The notes beneath the pieces are model-generated. The model was not told where the DNA came from. It saw only the letters and a program-made list of their open reading frames with translations, and searched no databases. A program made the position numbers and the translations under genes. Below are positions 21,382 to 29,668 of a DNA stretch of 64,000 nucleotides, piece after piece; the first letter of the stretch is position 1; each line of letters opens with the position of its first letter. The DNA is taken from NCBI GenBank assembly GCA_963724495.1, contig CAVRUZ010000006.1:496001-560000 (forward strand), given 5' to 3'. The DNA is from CAVRUZ01 sp963724495 (GTDB lineage Bacteria > Actinomycetota > Actinomycetes > Propionibacteriales > DAIQRJ01).

Positions 21382-22919
21382 TCAGGCGGAGGGGAGCAAC
21401 AGCCCGCTGGTGACGAGCTCGGCGGCCCGACGGAGAAGGTCGTCGACGAACTCCGTTTGGTCGTCCGCGGGTACCTCCAGGAGCCGGACCAGGGCATCGG
21501 CGATCTGCCCGGCGGTGAGCTCCCCGTCGCAGGCCCCGACGAATCCCGCGAGCGCCGTGTCGACCTCCACCGCGCGTCGTGCGAACGCCTGCTGCCGCAG
21601 GAGAAGGTGCTCCGGCTCGGTCAGGCCGGGTCTCCCCCACTGCTCACTGATCAGTTCGGGCGCCATGGTCAGGCGACTGTCGGTGAGGACGGGGTTGGCG
21701 CGCAAGTGGTCGGCCCCGTCGATGAACCGCTGAACCATCGGCGCGAACGGCTGGTCGACGTGATCGTGCAGCTCGTCGATGCGGGACCGGCCGGGGCTGC
21801 CGTCGTGGGTCCGGTGAAGGAACACCCAGCCCAGCCCGACTGCCTCGATCTTCGCCTGCTCGAACCACGACAACCAGGCGTCGTAGCGGGCGATGTAGTC
21901 CGGCCTTCCCCTCAACCCGGCGTCGGCGAGCCATACCTCCACATAGGCAGCGGGATCCATGACCTCGCGCTGCACTATCCAGGCATCGACATCGGACTCG
22001 CGCAGCCACTCCTCCTGAAGCCGGTCCGGCCAGGGCCGGCCGCGCACGTGTGCCCAGTTCCCGAGCAGTTGGGCGGTGCCACCCGGACGAAGGTGGCGAG
22101 GGAGGTCGCGGACGAGCCCGGCGACCAGCGCGTCACCGGGGAATGCCGAGTCGCGGTAGGTGAGCGAAGCTGCGGCGGCCGCACCCCATCCAGCCGGGCC
22201 GGGCGACAGCACGAACGGCGGGTTCGAGACGACCAGGTCGTACTGCTCTCCCGGACCGGCTCCAACAGGTCGCCCTCGCGGAACTCCACCCGGTCGGTGA
22301 GACCGTTCAGGGACGCCGACCACCTCGCCATTTCCAGTGCACGCGGAAGAATGTCGCTCCCCACCACGTGATCAGCGTGCTGAGACAGATGAAGGGTCTG
22401 AAGTCCCGACCCGGTGCCGACGTCCAGGGCGGAGGGCACCGGACTGCGAAGGGTGAGACCGGCCAGCGTCGTGGCGGCCTCGTTCACACCCAGCACGTGA
22501 TCGTCGGCAAGCATCGGCGGTGCGCCGTCCATGCCAGGCACGGGATCGGCGAGTACCCACCAGTCGTGGGACTCGTCGCCGTAGGGATGCAGATCCAGGG
22601 CACAGCGCACGGCGTCGTCGGGCTGTGGCCCCGACGCCTGCAGGATCCCGTGGCGTACCAGCAGATCGGCGTTCTCCTGACCCAACGCATCCGCGACCTC
22701 GCGCCGCTGGACGGTGTCGCGGAGGCAGAACACCCGCACCGGCACGGCGTCGACTCCTCGGTGTCCGGAGAGAGCGTGCCTGCCCGCCGATGTCTCGTTG
22801 CGCGCCAGCGCATTCATGGCGGCCTGCCCGATGAGAGCAGTCACCCCGTCGACCGTGTACTGCAGCCGCGTCAAGGCAGCGGCGAGGCGGTCCGCGTCGT
22901 CGGCGGCGAGGGGCTCCAT
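21382..22919 (-). CDS. SAM-dependent methyltransferase, DUF7059-type (frame interrupted)
   Basis: Two overlapping frames together make one protein of about 512 residues. The first (from ATG 22919) has a winged-helix-like N-terminus and a class I SAM site, ALDVGTGSGLQTLHLS, then VVGSDILPRAL and VEFREGDLLEP. The second continues with QYDLVVSNPPFVLSPGP, the NPPF catalytic motif of N-methyltransferases acting on bases or glutamine, plus a helical C-terminal domain ending LLLPSA. One missing base near 22258 explains the break. Homologues lie next to topA in other actinobacteria. The substrate is not known; RNA or a protein glutamine are possible. Confidence 0.75.
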
Positions 22920-22959
22920 CGCCGCGAGTCTCGCAGATCACAGCTGCGGAGCAGGTTGG

Positions 22960-23724
22960 TCAGTCTGGACCTGACGGGTGACTCGAAGGTCGCGAGGACC
23001 GGATCCACTGCTCGAGCTGGAGCGCAGGCACGACCGGCAGGTCAGCGGGAGCCGCCGCGCGGGCCACCTGGCGCACGAGGTCGACGATGTCACCGGTCAC
23101 GCCGGCTTCGACCAGGCCGAGCTCCTGCACCGAGATCCCGGCCAGCCGGCTGGCTGCTGCCGTCACCGTCTGGACGTCGTCTTGTGCGACCAGCCAGGCG
23201 ACCTGTACGGCGGTGAGCCCCACCGCCGAACCGATGGCGGCGACCACGAGCGGGCGCGGCGGGTCGGGAAGGGCCGACACGGTGACGGTCGCCGGGTGGT
23301 GCGGCCAGCGGACTCGGAGCCGGTTCAGGTAGTCGCGCCCGGCCGTCACCGCGGCGGCACGCAGCATCGGGCTGGAGGTCCGGGAGAGCCAGACGCGCTG
23401 GAGAACGTCGAGGGACGCGCCCGAATCCAGCGACCGCAGCGCCACGACGGCCGCCGCGGCGTCGACCCGGACACAGGTGCGGAGCCGGGTGTCGAGGTAG
23501 CTCGTCACGAGGTCAGACGTGAGCGGGTGGGCGAGGGTGCCCAGGCCGCCTGAGGTGAAGTGACCGGGCTCGGCCCGGGCGCCCGCGATCATCGCCAGCG
23601 CCGTCCGAACCGGACCGGAGACTGCCGGCCGGCTCGACGTCGGCCGCGCCGCCGCCAGTCCACGGTGCGGGGTCACGCCCGCTGCAGATGCGTCAGCCAC
23701 GCCACCCCCGATCCACTCGTCCAC
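22960..23724 (-). CDS. UreF-like protein
   Basis: 254 residues with the pattern of urease accessory protein UreF: ALAMIAGARAEPGHFTSGGL matches the UreF start (LADARLPTGGHSHSGGLE-like), then YLDTRLRTCVRVDAAAAVVA, an Arg-rich helix RLRVRWPHHP, and GLTAVQVAWLVAQDDVQTVTAAASRL. UreF works with UreG and UreD to insert nickel into urease. No ureABC, ureD or ureG is present in this window, so its partner is unknown; it could act on urease encoded elsewhere or be repurposed. Divergent from the acetyltransferase cluster, 127 nt away. Confidence 0.6.
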   Translation of the reverse strand: MDEWIGGGVADASAAGVTPHRGLAAARPTSSRPAVSGPVRTALAMIAGARAEPGHFTSGGLGTLAHPLTSDLVTSYLDTRLRTCVRVDAAAAVVALRSLDSGASLDVLQRVWLSRTSSPMLRAAAVTAGRDYLNRLRVRWPHHPATVTVSALPDPPRPLVVAAIGSAVGLTAVQVAWLVAQDDVQTVTAAASRLAGISVQELGLVEAGVTGDIVDLVRQVARAAAPADLPVVPALQLEQWIRSSRPSSHPSGPD

Positions 23725-23839
23725 TGCCGAAGTTAGGTGGCGGTGGTGTCGGCGGGGTTCGGCCGGGATTTCGTTCGTGTTACGAAGCCTCGCTGCCCCG
23801 CGAAGGCCGAAACCCGTCGCGCGGCGTCGGTCACCCGGC

Positions 23840-23845
23840 TAGCGT
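23840..23845 (+). promoter_or_regulatory. -10 box of first GNAT gene
   Basis: TAGCGT, 6 nt before GTG 23852, inside a block (GCGCGGCG ... CTAGCGTCC ... CCGTGGACATCCG) repeated before all three paralogues. Points to leaderless transcripts. Confidence 0.55.
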
Positions 23846-23851
23846 CCACCC

Positions 23852-24868
23852 GTGGACATCCGACCCGTCGATCCTTCTCGCCCGGAAGAGACCGGCTTCC
23901 CCGGCGCGTACGCGGTGTTCCGCGAGGCCGTGCTGGCCGACCGGCCGTGGGCGACCACACAGAGTGCCGAAGAGGTGCTCGCGCACCTGCAGCACGAGGA
24001 CCCGACCGAGAAGTCGCAGTGGTTCGCCGCCTTCGATGGCGGCCGGGTCGTCGGCTCGGGTCACGTCTTCTTCCCGCTGCAGGACAACGTGCAGATGGCC
24101 TTTCTCGGCGTCTGCGTCGCACCGGCCGATCGCCGGCACGGGATCGGAACAGCGATCGCGCGCCATCTCCTGGGCTACGCAGAGCAGCACGGTCGCACGC
24201 TGGCGCTTGGCGGGATCACCGTGCCGCCCGGTGCCGACGATGACCACCCGCACCGGGCCTTCTACCGCTCACTCGGCTTCGAGTTCGTGATCACCGAGAT
24301 CGTCCGGCACCTACGGCTGCCGGTCGCCGACGACCTGTTGACGAGCCTCCTCGACGACGCGAAGGCGCACTACCGGGATGACTACACCATCGAGACGTAC
24401 ACCGATGGAGTCCCCGACGACCTGCTGCCGTCGTACTGTGCGGCCAACAACAAGCTCGCCACCGATGCGCCGAGCGGCTCGATCGACTTCGAGGAGATGT
24501 CGCTCACTCCGGATGTCTACCGGAGCCAACTGGAGGTCAACCGCCGGCTTGGCGCCGTCCGGATCACCGCCCTGGCGCTGACCGCCGACCGCGAGGTGGC
24601 CGCGTACACGGACCTGAACCTGCCCGCCTCGAACCCCGACCGCGCGCACCAGTGGGGCACGCTGGTCACGGCTGCGCACCGTGGACACCGCCTCGGCACG
24701 GCGGTGAAGGTGGCCAACCTGCAGGAGTTGCAGCGGTCCCACCCCGAGCGTCGGATCGTCGTCACGGACAACGCCGAGACCAACCGCTACATGGTCTCGA
24801 TCAATGAGGCGCTCGGCTTCGAGATCGTGGAACTCTCGGAGATGGTGAAGAGGGACGTGTCTCCGTAG
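23852..24868 (+). CDS. Double-GNAT acetyltransferase, paralogue 1
   Basis: 338 residues with two GNAT folds. N-terminal half: VCVAPADRRHGIGTAIARHLLGY is the acetyl-CoA binding motif A. C-terminal half: LVTAAHRGHRLGTAVKVANLQELQRSHPERR followed by TDNAETNRYMVSINEALGF, a second intact CoA site. Such twin GNATs acetylate small amines or thiols; the substrate cannot be told. First of three tandem paralogues sharing most residues throughout, each beginning MDIR-VDP-RP-ETGFPGA. No Shine-Dalgarno; the start is set by the shared GTGGACATCCG block and the -10 box just upstream. Confidence 0.88.
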   Translation: MDIRPVDPSRPEETGFPGAYAVFREAVLADRPWATTQSAEEVLAHLQHEDPTEKSQWFAAFDGGRVVGSGHVFFPLQDNVQMAFLGVCVAPADRRHGIGTAIARHLLGYAEQHGRTLALGGITVPPGADDDHPHRAFYRSLGFEFVITEIVRHLRLPVADDLLTSLLDDAKAHYRDDYTIETYTDGVPDDLLPSYCAANNKLATDAPSGSIDFEEMSLTPDVYRSQLEVNRRLGAVRITALALTADREVAAYTDLNLPASNPDRAHQWGTLVTAAHRGHRLGTAVKVANLQELQRSHPERRIVVTDNAETNRYMVSINEALGFEIVELSEMVKRDVSP

Positions 24869-24914
24869 GCCAACCGGACAGCTGATCCCGGTCGCGCGGC
24901 GACCCGACCCCGGC

Positions 24915-24920
24915 TAGCGT
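24915..24920 (+). promoter_or_regulatory. -10 box of second GNAT gene
   Basis: TAGCGT, 8 nt before GTG 24929, in the same repeated upstream block as paralogue 1. Confidence 0.55.
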
Positions 24921-24928
24921 CCGCACCC

Positions 24929-25945
24929 GTGGACATCCGATCCGTCGATCCTGCTCGGCCAGAAGAGACCGGCTTTCCCGGCGCGCACGCGGTGTTTCGA
25001 GACGCCGTGCTGGCCGACCGTCCGTGGTCGTCTGCCCCGAGCGCCGAGGAAGTGCTGGCACAGCTGCAGAAGGAAGACTCGACCGAGAAGGCACAGTGGT
25101 TCGCGGCCTTCGACGGCGACCGCGTCGTCGGCGTGGCTCATGCGCTCATGCCGCTGCAGGACAACGTGGAGAAGACCCTGGTCGGCGTGTGCGTGGCACC
25201 AGCCGATCGCCGGCGGGGTATTGGAACGGCGATGGCGCGGCACCTCTTCGGCTATGCCGAGGAGCACCGTCGCACGCTGCTGTTGGCCCAGATCGCGTTG
25301 CCGTCCGACGCAGGCGACGACCACCCCTACCGCACCTTCTACCGCTCGCTCGGCTTCGAACTGGTGCTCACCGAGATCGTCCGGCACTTGAAGCTGCCGG
25401 TCGCCGACGACCTGCTGACGAGCCTTCTCGACGACGCGAAGCCGCACTACCAGGAGGGGTACACCATCGAGACACACGTCGACGGAGTCCCCGACGACCT
25501 GCTGCCGTCGTACTGCGCGGCCCACAACAAGCTCTCCACCGACGCGCCGAGCGGCTCGATCGAGTTCGAGGAGATGTCGCTCACGCCAGAGCTGTATCGC
25601 AGCAACCAGGAAGTCAACCGCAAGCTGGGCGCCGTGCAGCTCACCGCCGTGGCGCTGACCGCGGACCGCAAGGTGGCCGCCTACACCGTCCTGCACCTGT
25701 CCGCGTCGAGCCCCGACCGCGCCTTCCAGGGCGGAACGCTGGTCACGAAGGCGCACCGTGGACACCGCCTCGGCACTGCGGTGAAGGTGGCCAACCTGCA
25801 GGAGCTGCAGCGGTCCCATCCCGAGCGTCAGATCGTGGTCACGGACAACGCCGACACCAACAGGCACATGGTCTCGATCAACGAGGCGCTCGGCTTCGAG
25901 ATCGTGGAACTCGCTGAAGTGGTCAAGAGGGAAACGCCTGCCTAG
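24929..25945 (+). CDS. Double-GNAT acetyltransferase, paralogue 2
   Basis: 338 residues, colinear with paralogue 1. Both CoA motifs are kept (VCVAPADRRRGIGTAMARHL; LVTKAHRGHRLGTAVKVANL). Differences cluster in the substrate-side loops of the N-terminal half (VAHALMPLQDNVEKTLVG) and around 260-275 (YTVLHLSASSPDRAFQGG instead of YTDLNLPASNPDRAHQWG), suggesting a different substrate rather than simple redundancy. Sixty nt separate it from paralogue 1, filled by its own promoter copy. Confidence 0.88.
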   Translation: MDIRSVDPARPEETGFPGAHAVFRDAVLADRPWSSAPSAEEVLAQLQKEDSTEKAQWFAAFDGDRVVGVAHALMPLQDNVEKTLVGVCVAPADRRRGIGTAMARHLFGYAEEHRRTLLLAQIALPSDAGDDHPYRTFYRSLGFELVLTEIVRHLKLPVADDLLTSLLDDAKPHYQEGYTIETHVDGVPDDLLPSYCAAHNKLSTDAPSGSIEFEEMSLTPELYRSNQEVNRKLGAVQLTAVALTADRKVAAYTVLHLSASSPDRAFQGGTLVTKAHRGHRLGTAVKVANLQELQRSHPERQIVVTDNADTNRHMVSINEALGFEIVELAEVVKRETPA

Positions 25946-25991
25946 GTCGCCGGCGTGTCTGAAACCGGTCGCGCGGCGACTACGCCGCGAC

Positions 25992-25997
25992 TAGCGT
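25992..25997 (+). promoter_or_regulatory. -10 box of third GNAT gene
   Basis: TAGCGT, 6 nt before GTG 26004, same block as before the other two. Confidence 0.55.
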
Positions 25998-26003
25998 CCG
26001 CCC

Positions 26004-27023
26004 GTGGACATCCGACCCGTCGATCCCCATCGGCCAGACGAGACCGGCTTCCCCGGCGCCTACACAGTGTTCCGTGAAGCCGTGCTGGCCGACCGCCCGT
26101 GGGGGACCGTCCACAGCGCCGAAGAGGTGCTGGCGCACCTGCAGCACGAGGACCCGTCGGAGAAGTCCCAGTGGTTCGCCGCATTCGACGGCGAGCGGGT
26201 GGTCGCGACCGGCCACGCCTACCTGCCGCTGACCGACAACAGGCAGATGGTCTGGCTGGAGGTCTGTGTCGCACCGCCCGACCGCCGGCAGGGACTCGGC
26301 ACCGCGATGATGCGCTACCTCTTCGACTACGCCGCCGAGAACGACCGCACCCAGGTGCTGAGCGAGACAAACGTGCCGGCTGGGGCAGGCGACGAGCACG
26401 CGCACCGGGCCTTCTACCGATCGCTCGGCTTCGAACTCGCGAACACCGAGATCGTCCGGCACCTGCACCTGCCGGTCGCCGACGACCTGCTGACCCGCCT
26501 CCACGACGACGCGAAGTCGCACTATCAGGACGCGTACACCATCGAGACCTACACCGACGGCATCCCCGACGACCTGCAGGCGTCGTACTGCGCGGCCAAC
26601 AACAGGCTGACCACCGATGCGCCGACCGGCTCGATCGACTTCGAGGAGAACTCGCTCACCCCGGAGCTGTACAAGAGCTACCTCGAGATCGACCGCAAGC
26701 TGAACACGGTTCGCATCACCGCCCTGGCCCTGACCGCCGACCGCGAGGTCGCCGCCTACACCGACCTCCAACTGCCCGCGTCGAACCCCGAACGCGCGTA
26801 CCAGTGGGGCACGCTGGTCACCGCTCCGCACCGCGGACACCGCCTCGGAACGGCGGTGAAGGTGGCCAACCTGCAGGAACTGCAGCGGTCCCACCCCGAG
26901 CGGCGGATCGTCGGCACCCAGAACGCCGAGGACAACGCCTACATGGTGTCGATCAACGTGGCTCTCGGGTTCGAGATCGTCGAGATCGCGGACATGGTCA
27001 AGCTCGTGGAGACCACGCCCTAG
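26004..27023 (+). CDS. Double-GNAT acetyltransferase, paralogue 3
   Basis: 339 residues. N-terminal CoA motif VCVAPPDRRQGLGTAMMRYL, C-terminal LVTAPHRGHRLGTAVKVANL. It shares the paralogue 1 type YTDLQLPASNPERAYQWG loop, so 1 and 3 look closer to each other in the C-terminal domain than either is to 2. The C-terminal TDNAE motif has become TQNAEDNAYMVSIN. The stop lies 13 nt from the convergent hppA stop. Confidence 0.88.
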   Translation: MDIRPVDPHRPDETGFPGAYTVFREAVLADRPWGTVHSAEEVLAHLQHEDPSEKSQWFAAFDGERVVATGHAYLPLTDNRQMVWLEVCVAPPDRRQGLGTAMMRYLFDYAAENDRTQVLSETNVPAGAGDEHAHRAFYRSLGFELANTEIVRHLHLPVADDLLTRLHDDAKSHYQDAYTIETYTDGIPDDLQASYCAANNRLTTDAPTGSIDFEENSLTPELYKSYLEIDRKLNTVRITALALTADREVAAYTDLQLPASNPERAYQWGTLVTAPHRGHRLGTAVKVANLQELQRSHPERRIVGTQNAEDNAYMVSINVALGFEIVEIADMVKLVETTP

Positions 27024-27036
27024 TCATCCCTCGGAG

Positions 27037-29328
27037 CTAGACCGACGCCTTCTCCGGCTCCGACGTCATCACGCTGCCGCGGCGGGTCGAGATGATCACC
27101 GCGGTGACGATGATGCCCAGTGCGACCAGCGCGATCAGCAGCCGCACCGCCGTGTTCGCGTCGGCGCCGACCGACAGGGTGACGACAGCGGGCGCGATCA
27201 GCACCGACACCAGGTTCATCACCTTGATCAGCGGGTTGATCGACGGTCCGGCCGTGTCCTTGAACGGGTCGCCGACGGTGTCGCCGATGATCGTCGCCTC
27301 GTGCGCGGGTGAGCCCTTGCCGCCGTGGACGCCGTCCTCGACCAGCTTCTTGGCGTTGTCCCACGCACCGCCCGAGTTGGCCAGGAAGATCGCCATCAGG
27401 GTGCCGGTGGTGATGGCACCGCCGAGGTAGCCGGCGAGCGGCGCGACCCCGAGACCGAACCCGACCGCGATCGGTGCGCAGATCGCCAACAGGCCCGGCG
27501 TGGCCAGCTCGTGCAACGACGCCCGGGTGACGATGTCGACGACCTTGCCGTACTCCGGCGGGTTGATGCCCTCCATGATCCCGGGGATCTCACGGAACTG
27601 GCGGCGCACCTCCATCACCACGGCCCCGGCAGCACGCGAGACGGCGTTGATGGCGAGACCGGAGAACAGGAAGACCACAGCGGCACCGAGGATCAGGCCG
27701 AACAGCGTTGCCGGGTTGAACACCACCGAGTCGCTCAGGAACCTTGCCTCGTCGGCGACGTTGACCAGCGCGTTGTTGATCGCGTCGGTGTAGGAGCCGA
27801 ACAGCGCCGTCGCCGCCAGCACCGCCGTCGCGATCGCGATGCCCTTGGTGATCGCCTTGGTGGTGTTGCCGACGGCGTCGAGCTCGGTGAGGATCTGCGC
27901 CGCCTCCTCGTCCACGTCGCCGGACATCTCGGCGATGCCCTGGGCGTTGTCGGAGACCGGTCCGAAGGTGTCCATGGCCACGATCACGCCGACGGTCGTC
28001 AACAGGCCGCAGCCGGCGAGGGCGATCGCGAACAGGCTCACGATGATCGAGCCGCCACCGATGAGGAACGCGACATAGACCGCGCCGCCGATGAGCACGG
28101 CGGTGTAGACGGCGGATTCGAGCCCGACCGAGATCCCCGACAGGATCACCGTCGCCGGCCCGGTGAGAGAGGTCTTCCCGATCTCGGTGACGGGCCGGTG
28201 TTCGGTACCTGTGTAGAAGCCGGTGATCGCGAGGATCACTGCGGCCAGCACGATCCCGAGGACGACCGAGAGGATGGCGACCACGCGCGGGTTGCCATCG
28301 TGCACGGCAATCGCGGCGGGCACATCCTGCAGCTGACCGAACGTTTCGGGCAGGTAGGCGAAGGCGGCGATCGCGCAGAGGATCGCCGAGATCACGCAGG
28401 AGATGTAGAAGGCCCGGTTGATGGTGGTGAGGCCGCCCTCGCCGACCCGCGGTCGGGTGAGGAAGATGCCGAGGACCGCGGTGAGGGCGCCGATCGCCGG
28501 CACGATCAGCGGGAAGACGAGCCCGGGAGCGCCGAAGGCGGCCTTGCCCAGGATGAGCGCGGCGACGAGCGTGACCGCGTAGGACTCGAACAGGTCGGCA
28601 GCCATTCCGGCGCAGTCGCCGACGTTGTCGCCCACGTTGTCGGCGATCGTGGCGGCGTTCCGGGGGTCGTCCTCCGGGATGCCTGCCTCGACCTTGCCGA
28701 CCAGGTCGGCGCCCACGTCGGCGGCCTTGGTGAAGATGCCGCCGCCCACCCGCATGAACATGGCGAGCATGGCCGCCCCGAAGCCGAAGCCCTCCAACAC
28801 GTTCGGGGCGTCGCCCTTGTAGATGAAGACCACCGTGGCGGCGCCGAGCAGGCCCAGCCCCACCGTCATCATTCCGACCGATCCACCGGTGCGGAAGGCT
28901 ATGCCCATGGCCACGTCGCGCCCGGTGTCACGGGCGGCAGCGGCGACCCGCACGTTGGCCCGCACCGCGAGCCACATGCCGAGGTAGCCGATCAGCGCGC
29001 TGAATCCGGCACCGACCAGGAAGAAGAACGACCGGCCGAGGCGCACGTCCCACGACCCGGGCAGCGCCAGCAGGGCGAGACACGCTGCCCCAGCGAAGAT
29101 GGCGAGGGTGCGGTACTGCCGGTTGAGGAATGCCGCGGCACCCTCCTGCACGCCCTTGGCGATGCGTTGCATGTTCACGGTGCCCTCGGCCGCGGCCAGC
29201 ACCTGCTGGCGGAAGATGATGGCCATCCCCAACGCCAGGACGGCAATCACCCCGACAACGACGACGAGGGTGAGGTTTCCGCCGTCCAACGTGACCGGTC
29301 CTCCCACGGCCAGCGTGGATGAACGCAT
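27037..29328 (-). CDS. hppA: Membrane proton-pumping pyrophosphatase
   Basis: Hydrolyses pyrophosphate and exports protons. 763 residues with about 16 membrane helices. DVGADLVGKVEAGIPEDDPR and ATIADNVGDNVGDCAGMAAD are the pyrophosphate/Mg binding signature; a second acidic cluster appears in GDTVGDPFKDTAGPSINPLI. GNTTKAITKG has lysine where potassium-dependent enzymes have alanine, which marks the K+-independent proton pump. The start ATG 29328 follows GGGAG. It recovers energy from pyrophosphate released in biosynthesis. Convergent with the GNAT cluster, divergent from the helicase. Confidence 0.96.
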   Translation of the reverse strand: MRSSTLAVGGPVTLDGGNLTLVVVVGVIAVLALGMAIIFRQQVLAAAEGTVNMQRIAKGVQEGAAAFLNRQYRTLAIFAGAACLALLALPGSWDVRLGRSFFFLVGAGFSALIGYLGMWLAVRANVRVAAAARDTGRDVAMGIAFRTGGSVGMMTVGLGLLGAATVVFIYKGDAPNVLEGFGFGAAMLAMFMRVGGGIFTKAADVGADLVGKVEAGIPEDDPRNAATIADNVGDNVGDCAGMAADLFESYAVTLVAALILGKAAFGAPGLVFPLIVPAIGALTAVLGIFLTRPRVGEGGLTTINRAFYISCVISAILCAIAAFAYLPETFGQLQDVPAAIAVHDGNPRVVAILSVVLGIVLAAVILAITGFYTGTEHRPVTEIGKTSLTGPATVILSGISVGLESAVYTAVLIGGAVYVAFLIGGGSIIVSLFAIALAGCGLLTTVGVIVAMDTFGPVSDNAQGIAEMSGDVDEEAAQILTELDAVGNTTKAITKGIAIATAVLAATALFGSYTDAINNALVNVADEARFLSDSVVFNPATLFGLILGAAVVFLFSGLAINAVSRAAGAVVMEVRRQFREIPGIMEGINPPEYGKVVDIVTRASLHELATPGLLAICAPIAVGFGLGVAPLAGYLGGAITTGTLMAIFLANSGGAWDNAKKLVEDGVHGGKGSPAHEATIIGDTVGDPFKDTAGPSINPLIKVMNLVSVLIAPAVVTLSVGADANTAVRLLIALVALGIIVTAVIISTRRGSVMTSEPEKASV

Positions 29329-29668
29329 GAAGTGCTCCCGTCGTATCGCCCGGGTCGAGGCCGCGATGCCGAACGACCGGGTGTGGTGCCGGGACGCAAC
29401 CCGCGACCGGCGCGCGGGAGTCTACGTGAGCGAGCGCTCCGTCCGACGAACCCAGGCGGCCGCCGGACGCCTGGAGGTGACCCCATTCGGCCCGGATAGC
29501 GCCCGATTCGACGGGTGGGCACCCGCACTGTTGGGCCAACGGCCACCTCCGGGCCACCGCGGCGTCGCTCACCGAAACGATCGGCTGGCGCGATCGTGTG
29601 CCTGGTCGGTTCTGTGGCTGTTCGGCAGTTCGGTGTTGCATGTCCGTGCTCGGTGTGAGGATGGGCGG
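29329..29668. other. Intergenic region between hppA and helicase
   Basis: 340 nt separating divergent genes. The helicase frame stays open upstream across it, but the composition and predicted peptide (Arg-rich) do not look coding. It must hold both promoters; I see no clear boxes, repeats or RNA gene. Confidence 0.5.

Noticed and set aside
27325..29322. 665-codon plus-strand frame opposite hppA
   Set aside because: Asp/Arg/His-rich shadow of a conserved membrane pump.
29099..29668. N-terminal extension of the helicase in the open frame
   Set aside because: Arg-rich, without similarity, and overlapping the hppA start antisense; GTG 29669 gives the family length.
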